From positions 188,129-252,128 of the forward strand of contig JAIESW010000024.1 of NCBI GenBank assembly GCA_019745565.1: a stretch of 64,000 nucleotides of DNA, in the 5' to 3' direction. How positions within the stretch are numbered: position 1 is the stretch's first letter; the number at the start of each line of letters is the position of its first letter. The notes below the pieces were generated by a model. It was not told where the DNA came from. It worked only from the letters and a program-made list of their open reading frames with translations, and ran no database searches. Shown in pieces: positions 47,817-55,933 of the stretch. This DNA is from Burkholderiales bacterium. GTDB lineage: Bacteria; Pseudomonadota; Gammaproteobacteria; Burkholderiales; Ga0077523. The translations under genes and the position numbers were made by a program.

Positions 47817-48445
47817 CCCGCCCGGGCGGAATGCTGATCGGCCTCGACTTCGACAACACGATCGTCAGCTACGACGTACTGTTTCACCGCGCTGCTCAGG
47901 AGAAGGGGTTGATCCCTGATGGGATCGTCGAGTCCAAGCTCGCGGTTCGCGACTACTTGCGCCGCTTGGACCGCGAGGACGAGTGGACGGAGCTGCAAGG
48001 CTATGTCTATGGTGCGCGCATGGCGGATGCGCGGGCATATGAAGGCGTGATTGACTTCATGCGAGAGGCGCGACGACAGGGAGCTCTCGTGGCGATCGTT
48101 AGTCACAAGACGAAGCACCCTTTCCGCGGACCCCAGTACGATTTGCACGAAGCCGCGCGAGCCTGGGTGACGACACAGCTGGTCGGGGCCGGTCTCATCG
48201 AAGCGCAGGAGGTGTTCTTCGAACTTACCAAGGAGGCCAAACTGCGCCGCGTCGGTGCGCTGGGTTGCGACTACTTCATCGATGATTTGCCCGAGATCCT
48301 GTCGGCGCCGGCATTCCCGGCTACTACCACGGGCATCCTGTTCGATCCCGACTATGCGCATGCGCAGTCGGGCGGCAAGTTGAGATTCACCTCTTGGGGG
48401 GAGATCGCCCACTACTTCGAGCCGCTATGGACGGCGAGTCGCTAA
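47813..48445 (+). CDS. HAD-superfamily phosphatase-like protein
   Basis: A 210-residue HAD-fold protein. The nucleophile motif reads LIGLDFDNTIVSYD (Asp-x-Asp-x-Thr), motif II is IVSHKTKHP (Ser then Lys) and motif III/IV is CDYFIDDLPEIL (Asp-Asp), so it is likely an active phosphatase. It lacks the Cys zinc loop of heptose bisphosphatase GmhB and is not close to it by eye. It sits between transketolase and a kinase-like gene, overlapping both, and so could remove a phosphate from the cassette's sugar phosphate. Confidence 0.86.
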   Translation: MTRPGGMLIGLDFDNTIVSYDVLFHRAAQEKGLIPDGIVESKLAVRDYLRRLDREDEWTELQGYVYGARMADARAYEGVIDFMREARRQGALVAIVSHKTKHPFRGPQYDLHEAARAWVTTQLVGAGLIEAQEVFFELTKEAKLRRVGALGCDYFIDDLPEILSAPAFPATTTGILFDPDYAHAQSGGKLRFTSWGEIAHYFEPLWTASR

Positions 48446-49461
48446 CCGATGTTATGCGTGAGCTGCTTCTCCGCGCGGGGCTCGACGCAAGCGACGTGAC
48501 GGTCCAGCCCCTGGCCGGAGGCGGCAACAACCGGGTGTTCGTCGTGAAGTCGGGCAACTGCAGCTATCTCGCCAAGGTCTATTTCAGCCATCCGTCGGAC
48601 GATCGCGATCGTCTCGGCGCAGAGTGGGACCTGCTGTCGTTGGCTTGGGACGCCGGACTGCGCTGCGTTCCGCGGCCGGTCGCAAGTGACCGCCACCATC
48701 ACCTCGGTCTCTACGAGTTCGTCGAAGGCAGGAAGGTCGGTGACGCCGAAGTCACGCAGGATTTCACCGAGCAGGCGCTGACATTCTTCGTGCGATTGAA
48801 CGACCGGCGCATTCGCCAGCACGCTGGCGGCCTGCGCAACGCTTCGGAAGCGTGCTTCGCGATCGAGGATCATCTTGATCTGCTGGATCGCCGCCTGCAG
48901 CGCTTGAGCGCGGCAGCAGCGATTTCCGAAATCGACCAGGAGGCAGAGGCCTTCGTCCACAAGCTGCGCGCGGCTTGGCGGCTTGTCCGCAGCGACTTGA
49001 TGCGGCGTTGCGATGCGGGAGCGCTGACGACGGTCTTGCCCTCGGAGGACCGGTGCGTCTCGCCATCGGACTTCGGTTTCCACAATGCCTTGTTGCGGCC
49101 ATCCGGCGAGCTTTGCTTCATCGACTTCGAGTACGCCGGCTGGGACGACCCAGCAAAGGCGGTCGGCGATTTCTTCTGCCAGCCGGCCATCCCGGTTCCG
49201 CTCCGATACTTCGATGCGTTCGTGTCGCACGCTTTCGGTTATTCCTCCAATCCCGAGAGTCTGGAACTCCGCGCGCGGCTGTTGTTGCCGGTATTCCAGT
49301 TCAAGTGGTGCTGCATCATGCTCAACGAATTCCTGCCAGATGCCGCGCAGCGCCGGCGATTTGCGGATCCGGGCATGGACCCTGAGCGACGCAAGCGCAA
49401 TCAGCTCGACAAGGCACATCGCTATTTTCAATCCACGGTCGGTGAATCATGGCCTACATAG
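48427..49461 (+). CDS. Aminoglycoside-phosphotransferase-fold kinase (APH family)
   Basis: A 344-residue protein of the APH/choline kinase fold. Features include a Gly-rich loop PLAGGGNNRVFVVKSG with a following ATP-site Lys (YLAKVYF), a catalytic-loop motif SPSDFGFHNALL (Asp and Asn), and CFIDFEYAGWDDPAKAVGDF (metal Asp). Such proteins in sugar loci phosphorylate sugars or small alcohols; resistance is unlikely here. The ATG lies inside the HAD gene, whose stop it overlaps by 19 bases; its own stop overlaps the methyltransferase start. Confidence 0.86.
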   Translation: MDGESLTDVMRELLLRAGLDASDVTVQPLAGGGNNRVFVVKSGNCSYLAKVYFSHPSDDRDRLGAEWDLLSLAWDAGLRCVPRPVASDRHHHLGLYEFVEGRKVGDAEVTQDFTEQALTFFVRLNDRRIRQHAGGLRNASEACFAIEDHLDLLDRRLQRLSAAAAISEIDQEAEAFVHKLRAAWRLVRSDLMRRCDAGALTTVLPSEDRCVSPSDFGFHNALLRPSGELCFIDFEYAGWDDPAKAVGDFFCQPAIPVPLRYFDAFVSHAFGYSSNPESLELRARLLLPVFQFKWCCIMLNEFLPDAAQRRRFADPGMDPERRKRNQLDKAHRYFQSTVGESWPT

Positions 49462-50120
49462 ACTTTCTGTCCGCTGTTCACAAGAGCACCACCCGGGACT
49501 ACCTCGCGCGCGTCAACGATCCCGACTATCCGAAGGCCAAAGCGGCCGAGTTGGCGAAGCAATGGGGCTACGACTACTGGGACGGCGACCGCCGCATCAA
49601 CTACGGCGGGTACAAGTACCTGCCGGGCCGCTGGGAGAAGGTGGCGCGTGCCATGGCCGACCGCTACGGCATCAAGGCCGGCGACAAGATCCTGGATGTG
49701 GGATGCGGAAAGGGATTCCTGCTCTACGACTGGACTCTGGTGATACCCGGTGTGGAGGTCTATGGTCTGGACGTATCGACCTACGCAATCGAGAACTCGA
49801 AGGACGAAGTCAGGTCACGGCTCCAGGTCGGCAACGCAAACGCTCTGCCATTTCCCGATGATCATTTTGACCTTGTCTACTCCATCAACACCTTACACAA
49901 TCTGCATAACTACGATCTGGACCGGGCGTTACGCGAGATCCAACGAGTAGGCCGACAGCATAAGTACATCTGCGTAGAGTCGTATCGGAACGAGGTGGAG
50001 AAGGCGAATCTGCTCTATTGGCAGGTGACGTGCGAGGCCTTCTGCACCCCCGAAGAGTGGGAATGGTGGTTCCAGCTCACCGGCTACACCGGTGACCATT
50101 CGTTCATCTATTTCGAGTAG
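49449..50120 (+). CDS. Class I SAM-dependent methyltransferase
   Basis: A 223-residue cytosolic methyltransferase with motif I KILDVGCGKGFLLYDW (about residues 80-95), VYGLDVSTYAI, and the post-I segment NANALPFPDDHFDLVYSINTLHNL. The N-terminal 70 residues (WGYDYWDGDRRINYGGYKYL) are not part of the core fold and may form a substrate-specific cap. Sugar O- or N-methylation in the polysaccharide is the likely role. It lies between the kinase and dehydrogenase genes in the same chain. Confidence 0.88.
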   Translation: MAYIDFLSAVHKSTTRDYLARVNDPDYPKAKAAELAKQWGYDYWDGDRRINYGGYKYLPGRWEKVARAMADRYGIKAGDKILDVGCGKGFLLYDWTLVIPGVEVYGLDVSTYAIENSKDEVRSRLQVGNANALPFPDDHFDLVYSINTLHNLHNYDLDRALREIQRVGRQHKYICVESYRNEVEKANLLYWQVTCEAFCTPEEWEWWFQLTGYTGDHSFIYFE

Positions 50121-50126
50121 CCTGAC

Positions 50127-51182
50127 ATGGAGCTTCCCGATACCACCAAAGCGGCGATTCTGGTCGGACTCAACCAGCCTCTGGTCGTGGACGACGTCGC
50201 TCTGCCGCGCACGCTCGAACCCGGGCAGGTGCTGGTACGCGTCCACTACAGCGGGATCTGCGGTTCTCAACTCGGCGAGATCGACGGTGCGAAGGGCGAG
50301 GACAAGTTCCTCCCGCACCTGCTCGGTCACGAGGGCTCCGGAGTGGTCGAGGCGATCGGACCCGCGGTGCGCTTCGCAAAGCCCGGCGACCGGGTGGTCC
50401 TGCACTGGCGCAAGAGCCAGGGTATCGAGGCAGCTCCGCCAAAATACAGCTGGCGCGGCAAGCCGCTCAATGCCGGATGGGTGACCACCTTCAACCGGCA
50501 CGCCATCGTTTCCGAGAATCGTCTGACGCGTATCGACGACTCGTGCGACATGCAGGTGGCCGCCCTCTACGGCTGCGCGGTAACGACCGGTTTCGGCGTC
50601 GCCGAGAACAACGCCAAGATCCGGTTCGGCGAGTCCGTCGTCGTCTTCGGGGCGGGTGGTGTCGGTCTCAACATCATCCAGGCTGCAGCGCTGCTCTCCG
50701 CTTACCCGATCGTCGCGGTCGACCTGCACGGCAATCGGCTCGAACTCGCGAGGCGCCTGGGGGCTACGCACACGATCGACTCGTCTTCGGTGGACGCAAG
50801 GGAATCCCTCATCCGGATTCTCGGTGCCCAGGGCGCGGATGTCTTCGTCGACAATACCGGACAGCCGGCGATCATCGAACTGGGCTACGAGCTGACCAAG
50901 GCGCAAGGTCGAGTGGTCCTGGTCGGTGTACCGCGCAAGGGCAAGACGATCAACATCTACTCGCTGCCTTTGCACTTCGGTAAGACGATCAGCGGATCGC
51001 ACGGGGGTGAGGCGATCCCGCATCTGGACATCCCGCGCTATCAGAAGCTTCTGGACGCGGGGCGCATTCAGCTGCAACCCCTGATAACCGACCTGTTCGG
51101 TCTCGGCGAGATCAACGACGCCATCGCGGGCATGCGCAACGGGACCATCACGGGAAGATGCCTTGTGAACATGGCCAGCTGA
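50127..51182 (+). CDS. Zinc-type alcohol dehydrogenase family protein
   Basis: Medium-chain dehydrogenase of 351 residues. It has the catalytic-zinc Cys in YSGICGSQLGEIDG, GHEGSGVVEAIG, and the cofactor motif GAGGVGLNIIQAA at about 175. The Cys-rich structural-zinc loop of typical ADHs is missing: the corresponding stretch (VVLHWRKSQGIEAAPPKYSW) has none. This resembles sugar- or polyol-acting members. It is the last gene of the cassette that began at 43527. Its role may be reduction or oxidation of a keto sugar; unproven. Confidence 0.88.
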   Translation: MELPDTTKAAILVGLNQPLVVDDVALPRTLEPGQVLVRVHYSGICGSQLGEIDGAKGEDKFLPHLLGHEGSGVVEAIGPAVRFAKPGDRVVLHWRKSQGIEAAPPKYSWRGKPLNAGWVTTFNRHAIVSENRLTRIDDSCDMQVAALYGCAVTTGFGVAENNAKIRFGESVVVFGAGGVGLNIIQAAALLSAYPIVAVDLHGNRLELARRLGATHTIDSSSVDARESLIRILGAQGADVFVDNTGQPAIIELGYELTKAQGRVVLVGVPRKGKTINIYSLPLHFGKTISGSHGGEAIPHLDIPRYQKLLDAGRIQLQPLITDLFGLGEINDAIAGMRNGTITGRCLVNMAS

Positions 51183-51198
51183 GGGTGCGGCGAGGCCG

Positions 51199-52197
51199 GT
51201 GCGGGTAACCAGGGATGCGAGCGGCGAGATCATGAGCGAGTCCGTCTACGGTTTCATCGACTACGGCATCACGCCCTATGCTCTTGGGGATACGTTCACG
51301 CTGCTCATGAACCTGGAGGTTGAGCGGCTGGTTCGAGACAAGTCGGACATTGCCCAGTTCGTCCTGTCCGATCCGCGCGCGCCGAACTCCCGCCTGCAGC
51401 CGTTCATCAACACGAACAATTTCCGCAACTTTCTGATCGAACTGTTTCCCGCCTATCTGTTCTCGCCCAGCACGTCGCGCTGGACCTTCACCGAGGATCG
51501 ATCCTACTTCTACCATCAGCTCGTCTCCCGTTTTCTCAAACGCCAGGCGATTTGGCCGAGTCTCCTCACTCAGGCGCGTGGTGCCATCGACTTCTTTTCT
51601 CACCGCGCGATCAATCGATTCTTCGAACGGCACGGGCATTTGCCCAAACTCGCACCGCCGGAGGATTTGCGCAAGCGGGCCATCGTACATCTGGCGCGAC
51701 TGTTTCCCGGAAGGCAGGTAGTCACCGTCAACCTCCGCAACAGCAAGAGCGGCTACTTCTTCACCGCGCCGCATCGCGAAGCCGCGATTCCGGAGTGGGA
51801 TGCGTTCTTCTCCATGGCGTCGCAGTCGCACCCCCACGTGGCCTTCCTCATCGTCGGCTCGTTCAACGAATGGAACAGGTCGGTTCTGGGCCATCCGAAT
51901 GTGACCGTCGCACGGCGCGTGGGGCTGACGCTCGCGGACGAACTGGCGATCTTGATGCAGAGTCGCGCCTTCATGGGATCGTCCAGCGGCTTCTCCGCGC
52001 TCGCGACGTTTTCCTCGGTGCCGTACGTGATCACCAATTTCGAGGCCGGTGCCGCCAAGTACGTCGGGCTCGAGGTCGGCGCCCGACGCTACCCGTTTGC
52101 GACCGAGCACCAGGTCATTCTCTGGGGCAAAGAGGAAGCGAGCGTGCTGCACCGGCAGTTGAGCGAGCACATGGCCGGGTCGGCGCAACTCACGTGA
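51199..52197 (+). CDS. Unrecognised protein, possible GT-B glycosyltransferase
   Basis: A 332-residue cytosolic protein without a clear family. The C-terminal half looks like a Rossmann-type domain: QVVTVNLRNSKSGYF, VAFLIVGSFNEWNRSV, ADELAILMQSRAFMGSSSGFSALATFSSVPYVITNFE. The GSSSGFSALA block followed by an Asn-rich loop recalls the donor-site region of fucosyltransferase-like GT-B enzymes. The start is GTG; an ATG at 51232 removes eleven residues. It lies 16 bases from the dehydrogenase and overlaps the next gene by GTGA. It is the best candidate glycosyltransferase in this part of the locus. Confidence 0.7.
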   Translation: MRVTRDASGEIMSESVYGFIDYGITPYALGDTFTLLMNLEVERLVRDKSDIAQFVLSDPRAPNSRLQPFINTNNFRNFLIELFPAYLFSPSTSRWTFTEDRSYFYHQLVSRFLKRQAIWPSLLTQARGAIDFFSHRAINRFFERHGHLPKLAPPEDLRKRAIVHLARLFPGRQVVTVNLRNSKSGYFFTAPHREAAIPEWDAFFSMASQSHPHVAFLIVGSFNEWNRSVLGHPNVTVARRVGLTLADELAILMQSRAFMGSSSGFSALATFSSVPYVITNFEAGAAKYVGLEVGARRYPFATEHQVILWGKEEASVLHRQLSEHMAGSAQLT

Positions 52198-53120
52198 GCA
52201 ACCGCCCGATTCTCATCGTCGTCCTGGCTGCACGGGCACTGGGCTCGCTGCGCCGGATCTACCGCCTGGTGTCGCGGACCGCGATGTTTCGCATGATGGC
52301 GTTCTTCTTCAGGGCCGCCCAGTTCGAACTGGGGGAGCGGCGCGCCGGATCCGAGAAGCAAAGGCTGACGATGGAGCTCGACGCCTCCGCGTCGGTGGAG
52401 ACCGGCGTTGTGGTGCTCGAACGGGCGGCAGAGGAGCAAACGGTGGGGCAGGTATGGTATCGCCTGAGCGTTTCCCGCGATTTGTCCGCCTTCGGAAGGT
52501 TGCCCGAGTCGTTCGCCCTGCTGTCTCTTGCGACGCGCACGCGGGGCATCGTCATCGATACGAACGGTGCGAATGACTCGACGGTCCCGCGGGCAAGGGC
52601 CGTTCCCGGGACAGACGTGTCGTTCGATGCGCTGCTGCATATGGCTGTTCGCGATGCACAGTCCCCTTTGCTCACCAAAGCGTTCTACCAGAGCGAGATC
52701 GCCCCGAACGACTATCTCAAGCGTGTTTGCGGACTGAGAAAGGCGGTGATGGTCTCGCTGCCCTCCGGCGTTTCTGCGCCGGTCTGGGAACGTGTGAAGG
52801 AGACGGTGTGCGCCATCTCGGGACGACGGGCGGACCAACTGTTCTTCCTGGTGGAAGGATTCGCGATCGGCTTCGATACCGGGTACGGCGTGCAGCCGAT
52901 CGAACCGCTCGGATTCACGACTCTCGAACGCATGGCGCTGGCGCGCAACGTGGACTTTCTCGTGTCCGACCGTTTCCTCTACATCCTCTCGGCCTTGTCC
53001 AAGGACGTCGACATCGTCGTACCGAAGGAACCCGTGGTGCCGGTCGCGGGAGCCGCGATCGTATTCGACGTGTACCGCAACGGTACCGCCGCATTGCCGG
53101 TCAGAACTGGAAGTAGATGA
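52194..53120 (+). CDS. Unrecognised protein in O-antigen locus
   Basis: A 308-residue protein starting MSNRPILIVVLAARALGS; the first 20 residues are hydrophobic and may be an anchor or a beta strand. The rest has mixed alpha/beta character, with an Ala/Val-rich middle (ASASVETGVVVLERAAEE), FDALLHMAVRDAQSPLLTKAFYQS, and a stretch with LSDRFLYILSALSKDVDIVVPKEP that resembles the donor-binding end of a glycosyltransferase. I do not recognise the family. The GTG overlaps the preceding stop; the 3' end overlaps the converging MBOAT gene by 20 bases. Confidence 0.68.
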   Translation: MSNRPILIVVLAARALGSLRRIYRLVSRTAMFRMMAFFFRAAQFELGERRAGSEKQRLTMELDASASVETGVVVLERAAEEQTVGQVWYRLSVSRDLSAFGRLPESFALLSLATRTRGIVIDTNGANDSTVPRARAVPGTDVSFDALLHMAVRDAQSPLLTKAFYQSEIAPNDYLKRVCGLRKAVMVSLPSGVSAPVWERVKETVCAISGRRADQLFFLVEGFAIGFDTGYGVQPIEPLGFTTLERMALARNVDFLVSDRFLYILSALSKDVDIVVPKEPVVPVAGAAIVFDVYRNGTAALPVRTGSR

Positions 53121-54525
53121 ATTGCTTGGCACCAAGGTTGCCGAGGAGGAGCGTCGAATAGAACAGTGCGAGATACGCCGTCCACCGTGCAGCCGTGCTG
53201 GCAGCAAAGCGTTGTCGCAACGCATCGCTGCCGTGCCAGAAGTGTTCGACGACCAGGAGCAACAAGCTCGCCAGCATGCCGACGTTGAGATAGCCCAGCG
53301 TGTCCTTGACCCAGCGACCGGCCATCAGGCCAAAGACGTAGTGTTCCTCGATCTTGGTGAGTATTCCGACTGCGGACGTGACCGAATCGGCGCGGAAGAA
53401 CACCCAGGTAATCGCGATGAGATTGAAGGTCAGAAAGATCCGCAGGGGCTTCAGTGCCCGCATCCCCAGAGTCCGCGGAAAGAGCGCGGTCAGTGCCTCG
53501 TTCAGCAGATAGAAGCAGGCGTTGAGCAAGCCCCACACGAGGAACGTCCAATTCGCGCCGTGCCAAATGCCGCTCAAGGCGAACACGATGAAGACTGCCG
53601 CCGTCCGCCCGCCCCACGCTTGAGTGCTCCGGAGCGGCTTGTAGACGTAGTCGCGAAACCAGGAAGTCAGCGAGATGTGCCAGCGCCGCCAGAAGTCGGC
53701 TACGCCGTCTGCCAGATAAGGCGAGCGGAAGTTCACGGCAAGATCGACGCCGAGGAGTTTCGCACTACCGCGCGCGATGTCCGTATACCCGGAGAAATCG
53801 GCGTAGATCTGAAAAGCGAAAGCGTAGGTGGCCAGCAGCAGCGAGGAACCGCTGACTTCTTCCCACGACCCGTAGCATCGGTCGACGTAGACGGCAAGAT
53901 TGTCCGCGATGACGAGCTTCTTGAAGAATCCGATGAGGATCAACAGAAAACCGTCCCGTGCCTGCGCGTAGGAAAAACTGGCCCGCTGGCGCAATTGATG
54001 AATCAGATGGCCGGCGCGTTCGATCGGGCCTGCCACGATCTGGGGGAAGTACGCGATGAACAGCGCGAAGTAGCCCAGGTGATTCTCGGGCTTCACCCGC
54101 TTGTGATATACGTCGAGCGTGTAGCTCATCGCCTGGAAAGTGTGGAAGGAGATTCCAAGCGGCAGAACGATGTCGGCCAAGGGGACGTGTCCTGAAAGCC
54201 CGGACCGGGCGATCAGCTCGTTGACTTGGGCCGCACCGAAGTTGTAGTACTTGAAGAAGAAGAGCATCGACAGGTTCGCGGCGATGCTGCCGGCGAGCCA
54301 TGCTCTTCGCGCGCGCAGAGTCGGCGCGGCGGCAATTCTCTTCCCGGCGAAGAAGTCGACAATCGTGAGTACGACCATGATCAACGCGTACTCGACTTTC
54401 CAGAACGCGTAGAACACGTAGCTCACGAAGAGCAGGAACGCCCAGCGCCACCGGGCGGGGATAGCCCAGAACGCGATGAACACCAAGGGAAGGAAGACGA
54501 GGTACTCTAGTGACGTGAAGATCAT
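53101..54525 (-). CDS. MBOAT family O-acyltransferase (AlgI-like)
   Basis: A 474-residue membrane-bound O-acyltransferase with about ten hydrophobic segments. Landmarks are MIFTSLEYLVFLPLVFIAFW, FFFKYYNFG, PLGISFHTFQAMSYTLDVY, the RSPYLADGVADFWRRWHISLTSWFRDYVY block and the catalytic His in ALSGIWHGANWTFLVWGLLNA. AlgI-type proteins carry acetyl groups across the inner membrane for polysaccharide acetylation. I chose the ATG at 54525; the open frame upstream lacks family sequence. It diverges from an SGNH protein that would complete the transfer. Confidence 0.93.
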   Translation of the reverse strand: MIFTSLEYLVFLPLVFIAFWAIPARWRWAFLLFVSYVFYAFWKVEYALIMVVLTIVDFFAGKRIAAAPTLRARRAWLAGSIAANLSMLFFFKYYNFGAAQVNELIARSGLSGHVPLADIVLPLGISFHTFQAMSYTLDVYHKRVKPENHLGYFALFIAYFPQIVAGPIERAGHLIHQLRQRASFSYAQARDGFLLILIGFFKKLVIADNLAVYVDRCYGSWEEVSGSSLLLATYAFAFQIYADFSGYTDIARGSAKLLGVDLAVNFRSPYLADGVADFWRRWHISLTSWFRDYVYKPLRSTQAWGGRTAAVFIVFALSGIWHGANWTFLVWGLLNACFYLLNEALTALFPRTLGMRALKPLRIFLTFNLIAITWVFFRADSVTSAVGILTKIEEHYVFGLMAGRWVKDTLGYLNVGMLASLLLLVVEHFWHGSDALRQRFAASTAARWTAYLALFYSTLLLGNLGAKQFIYFQF

Positions 54526-54702
54526 TGTGGTAGCTGCGCTGGCAGGCGGTCCTGCGTTTGCCGGGCGTCGGGAGCAGGGGCCGGACGATCGGGGCAGGAT
54601 GATACAGGGCACACCCAGTGTGATGCCCGGTGCGGTCGGAGCTGCCCGAGGGCTGTCGACGAACAGGTGCGGTGCTCCGACCGAAATCGTGCGAGACCGG
54701 AA

Positions 54703-55761
54703 ATGCCGTTCACGCGGATAGGGCTGAAATTCGGATTACTGTTGCTTCCGCTGGTGGCGGTTCAGGTGACCGAACTACTGGTGCTCCCGCTCGACGCGTT
54801 CACCTTTCGTTTTTGGGAGGCGATGATCATTCGTGAGATCTATCTCCTTCCCGGGCCCCTCTATCCGAATCGACGCCTCGACAAGTGGTCGGCGGGCGAT
54901 CAGGCACCTCGCGGGCCGAGAAAGAAGTTCATTCGTCTCCAGTCCGATGAGTTTGGCCAACGTAACCCGCCTGGCCGAAAGGGGCCGTATGAGGTGGTAG
55001 TGATCGGCGACTCGAACATCGTGGGCTCGAATATCGACGAGCATGACACCATCCGGGCAGCCATGGAGCGCGAATGCGGCTGTAGCGTCTATGCATACGG
55101 CGCCGGCCTGCCGCTCAATATCCTGTCTTTTCTCTCCGACAAGCGCTTCGAGCGTGAGCCGCCGAAATGGGTCGTTATGGAGTTCCGGCCCGGCGACGTG
55201 GAGAAGCAGAATCTGCCTATCTTTGAGCCCTGTTTCCAGCCCCAGTATCCAGAGGGAAGCTTGGCTTCGAGAGGGTGCGCATTGAAATTGGCATCGACGA
55301 GCACCGAGCGCCTGTTACAAACGCTTCAGCGACTTGGCCTCGGAGAGCAGCGCGAGATCTTGGAATTGGTGGATAGAGCATTGAAGCAGTCGGCATATCG
55401 GAACCTGCATGCGCGCCTTGGTCTCGTGGCCAAGGACACAAGGATTCAACGGGCCGATCCGGTGACCGCAGACGACGTGGCCCATGCGGTCCGGGCATTC
55501 AACTCGTATCGTGCGGTGTTGGCCGCCCGGGACGTGCGATTGCTGTTGTTCAGCATGCACAATGGGAAGCGTGGGGCCGCTTCGGTCTCGCCTTGGCTCA
55601 AAGACCTGCGAGAGGCAGGTTTCGACGTCATCTCGATCGACACTACTACCACCCCACCGGACCTGTTCTCCCGGTGGTGGCCGGATGACGACTCGCACTG
55701 GCGCGAAGAAAGTATCCGCTACAGCGCGGGTCTGATATGGCGGGAGATCAGTCGCCGATAG
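54703..55761 (+). CDS. SGNH/GDSL-type protein, probable periplasmic acetyltransferase partner
   Basis: A 352-residue protein with an N-terminal hydrophobic anchor (IGLKFGLLLLPLVAVQVTELLVL), then a domain with the nucleophile motif VVVIGDSNIVGSNI (Gly-Asp-Ser) and a C-terminal Asp-x-x-His in WPDDDSHWREES, the usual SGNH catalytic set. The middle part carries ANVYAYGAGL-like YAYGAGLPLNIL. Such AlgJ/AlgX-like proteins complete O-acetyl transfer with an MBOAT partner; the two are divergent here with 177 bases between starts. Composition is less GC-rich than the housekeeping part. Confidence 0.85.
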   Translation: MPFTRIGLKFGLLLLPLVAVQVTELLVLPLDAFTFRFWEAMIIREIYLLPGPLYPNRRLDKWSAGDQAPRGPRKKFIRLQSDEFGQRNPPGRKGPYEVVVIGDSNIVGSNIDEHDTIRAAMERECGCSVYAYGAGLPLNILSFLSDKRFEREPPKWVVMEFRPGDVEKQNLPIFEPCFQPQYPEGSLASRGCALKLASTSTERLLQTLQRLGLGEQREILELVDRALKQSAYRNLHARLGLVAKDTRIQRADPVTADDVAHAVRAFNSYRAVLAARDVRLLLFSMHNGKRGAASVSPWLKDLREAGFDVISIDTTTTPPDLFSRWWPDDDSHWREESIRYSAGLIWREISRR

Positions 55762-55897
55762 CGGTCCCCGCGCCCATGCGGCGGCGAGACCCATGTCCTG
55801 CGGTTCGTGGTAGATTTTGGGATGACAAAGAACCCGGTTGCCCGCCCGTTTGCACGCTTGGCAAGTTCGTCGCCTCCAGCCCGATTGCTGCAGATAC

Positions 55898-55933
55898 GCC
55901 TTGGCAGGAACCGCGGCCTTGGCAGGAACCGCG
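55898..55933. repeat. 18-bp perfect tandem duplication before wzm
   Basis: gccttggcaggaaccgcg occurs twice, head to tail, ending at the base before the wzm ATG. Each copy contains aggaa, so the ribosome binding site is duplicated; only the second is correctly spaced. The upstream in-frame reading would give Ala-Leu-Ala-Gly-Thr-Ala twice. Confidence 0.9.

Noticed and set aside
44462-48445. Calling the SIS/HAD/kinase genes gmhA-gmhB-hddA
   Set aside because: The HAD protein lacks the GmhB zinc loop and the kinase is APH-fold, not GHMP; only the SIS gene is GmhA-like, so heptose gene symbols are not justified.
48427-49461. Aminoglycoside resistance gene
   Set aside because: The APH fold is shared by many small-molecule kinases; the gene is embedded in a sugar cassette with overlaps on both sides.
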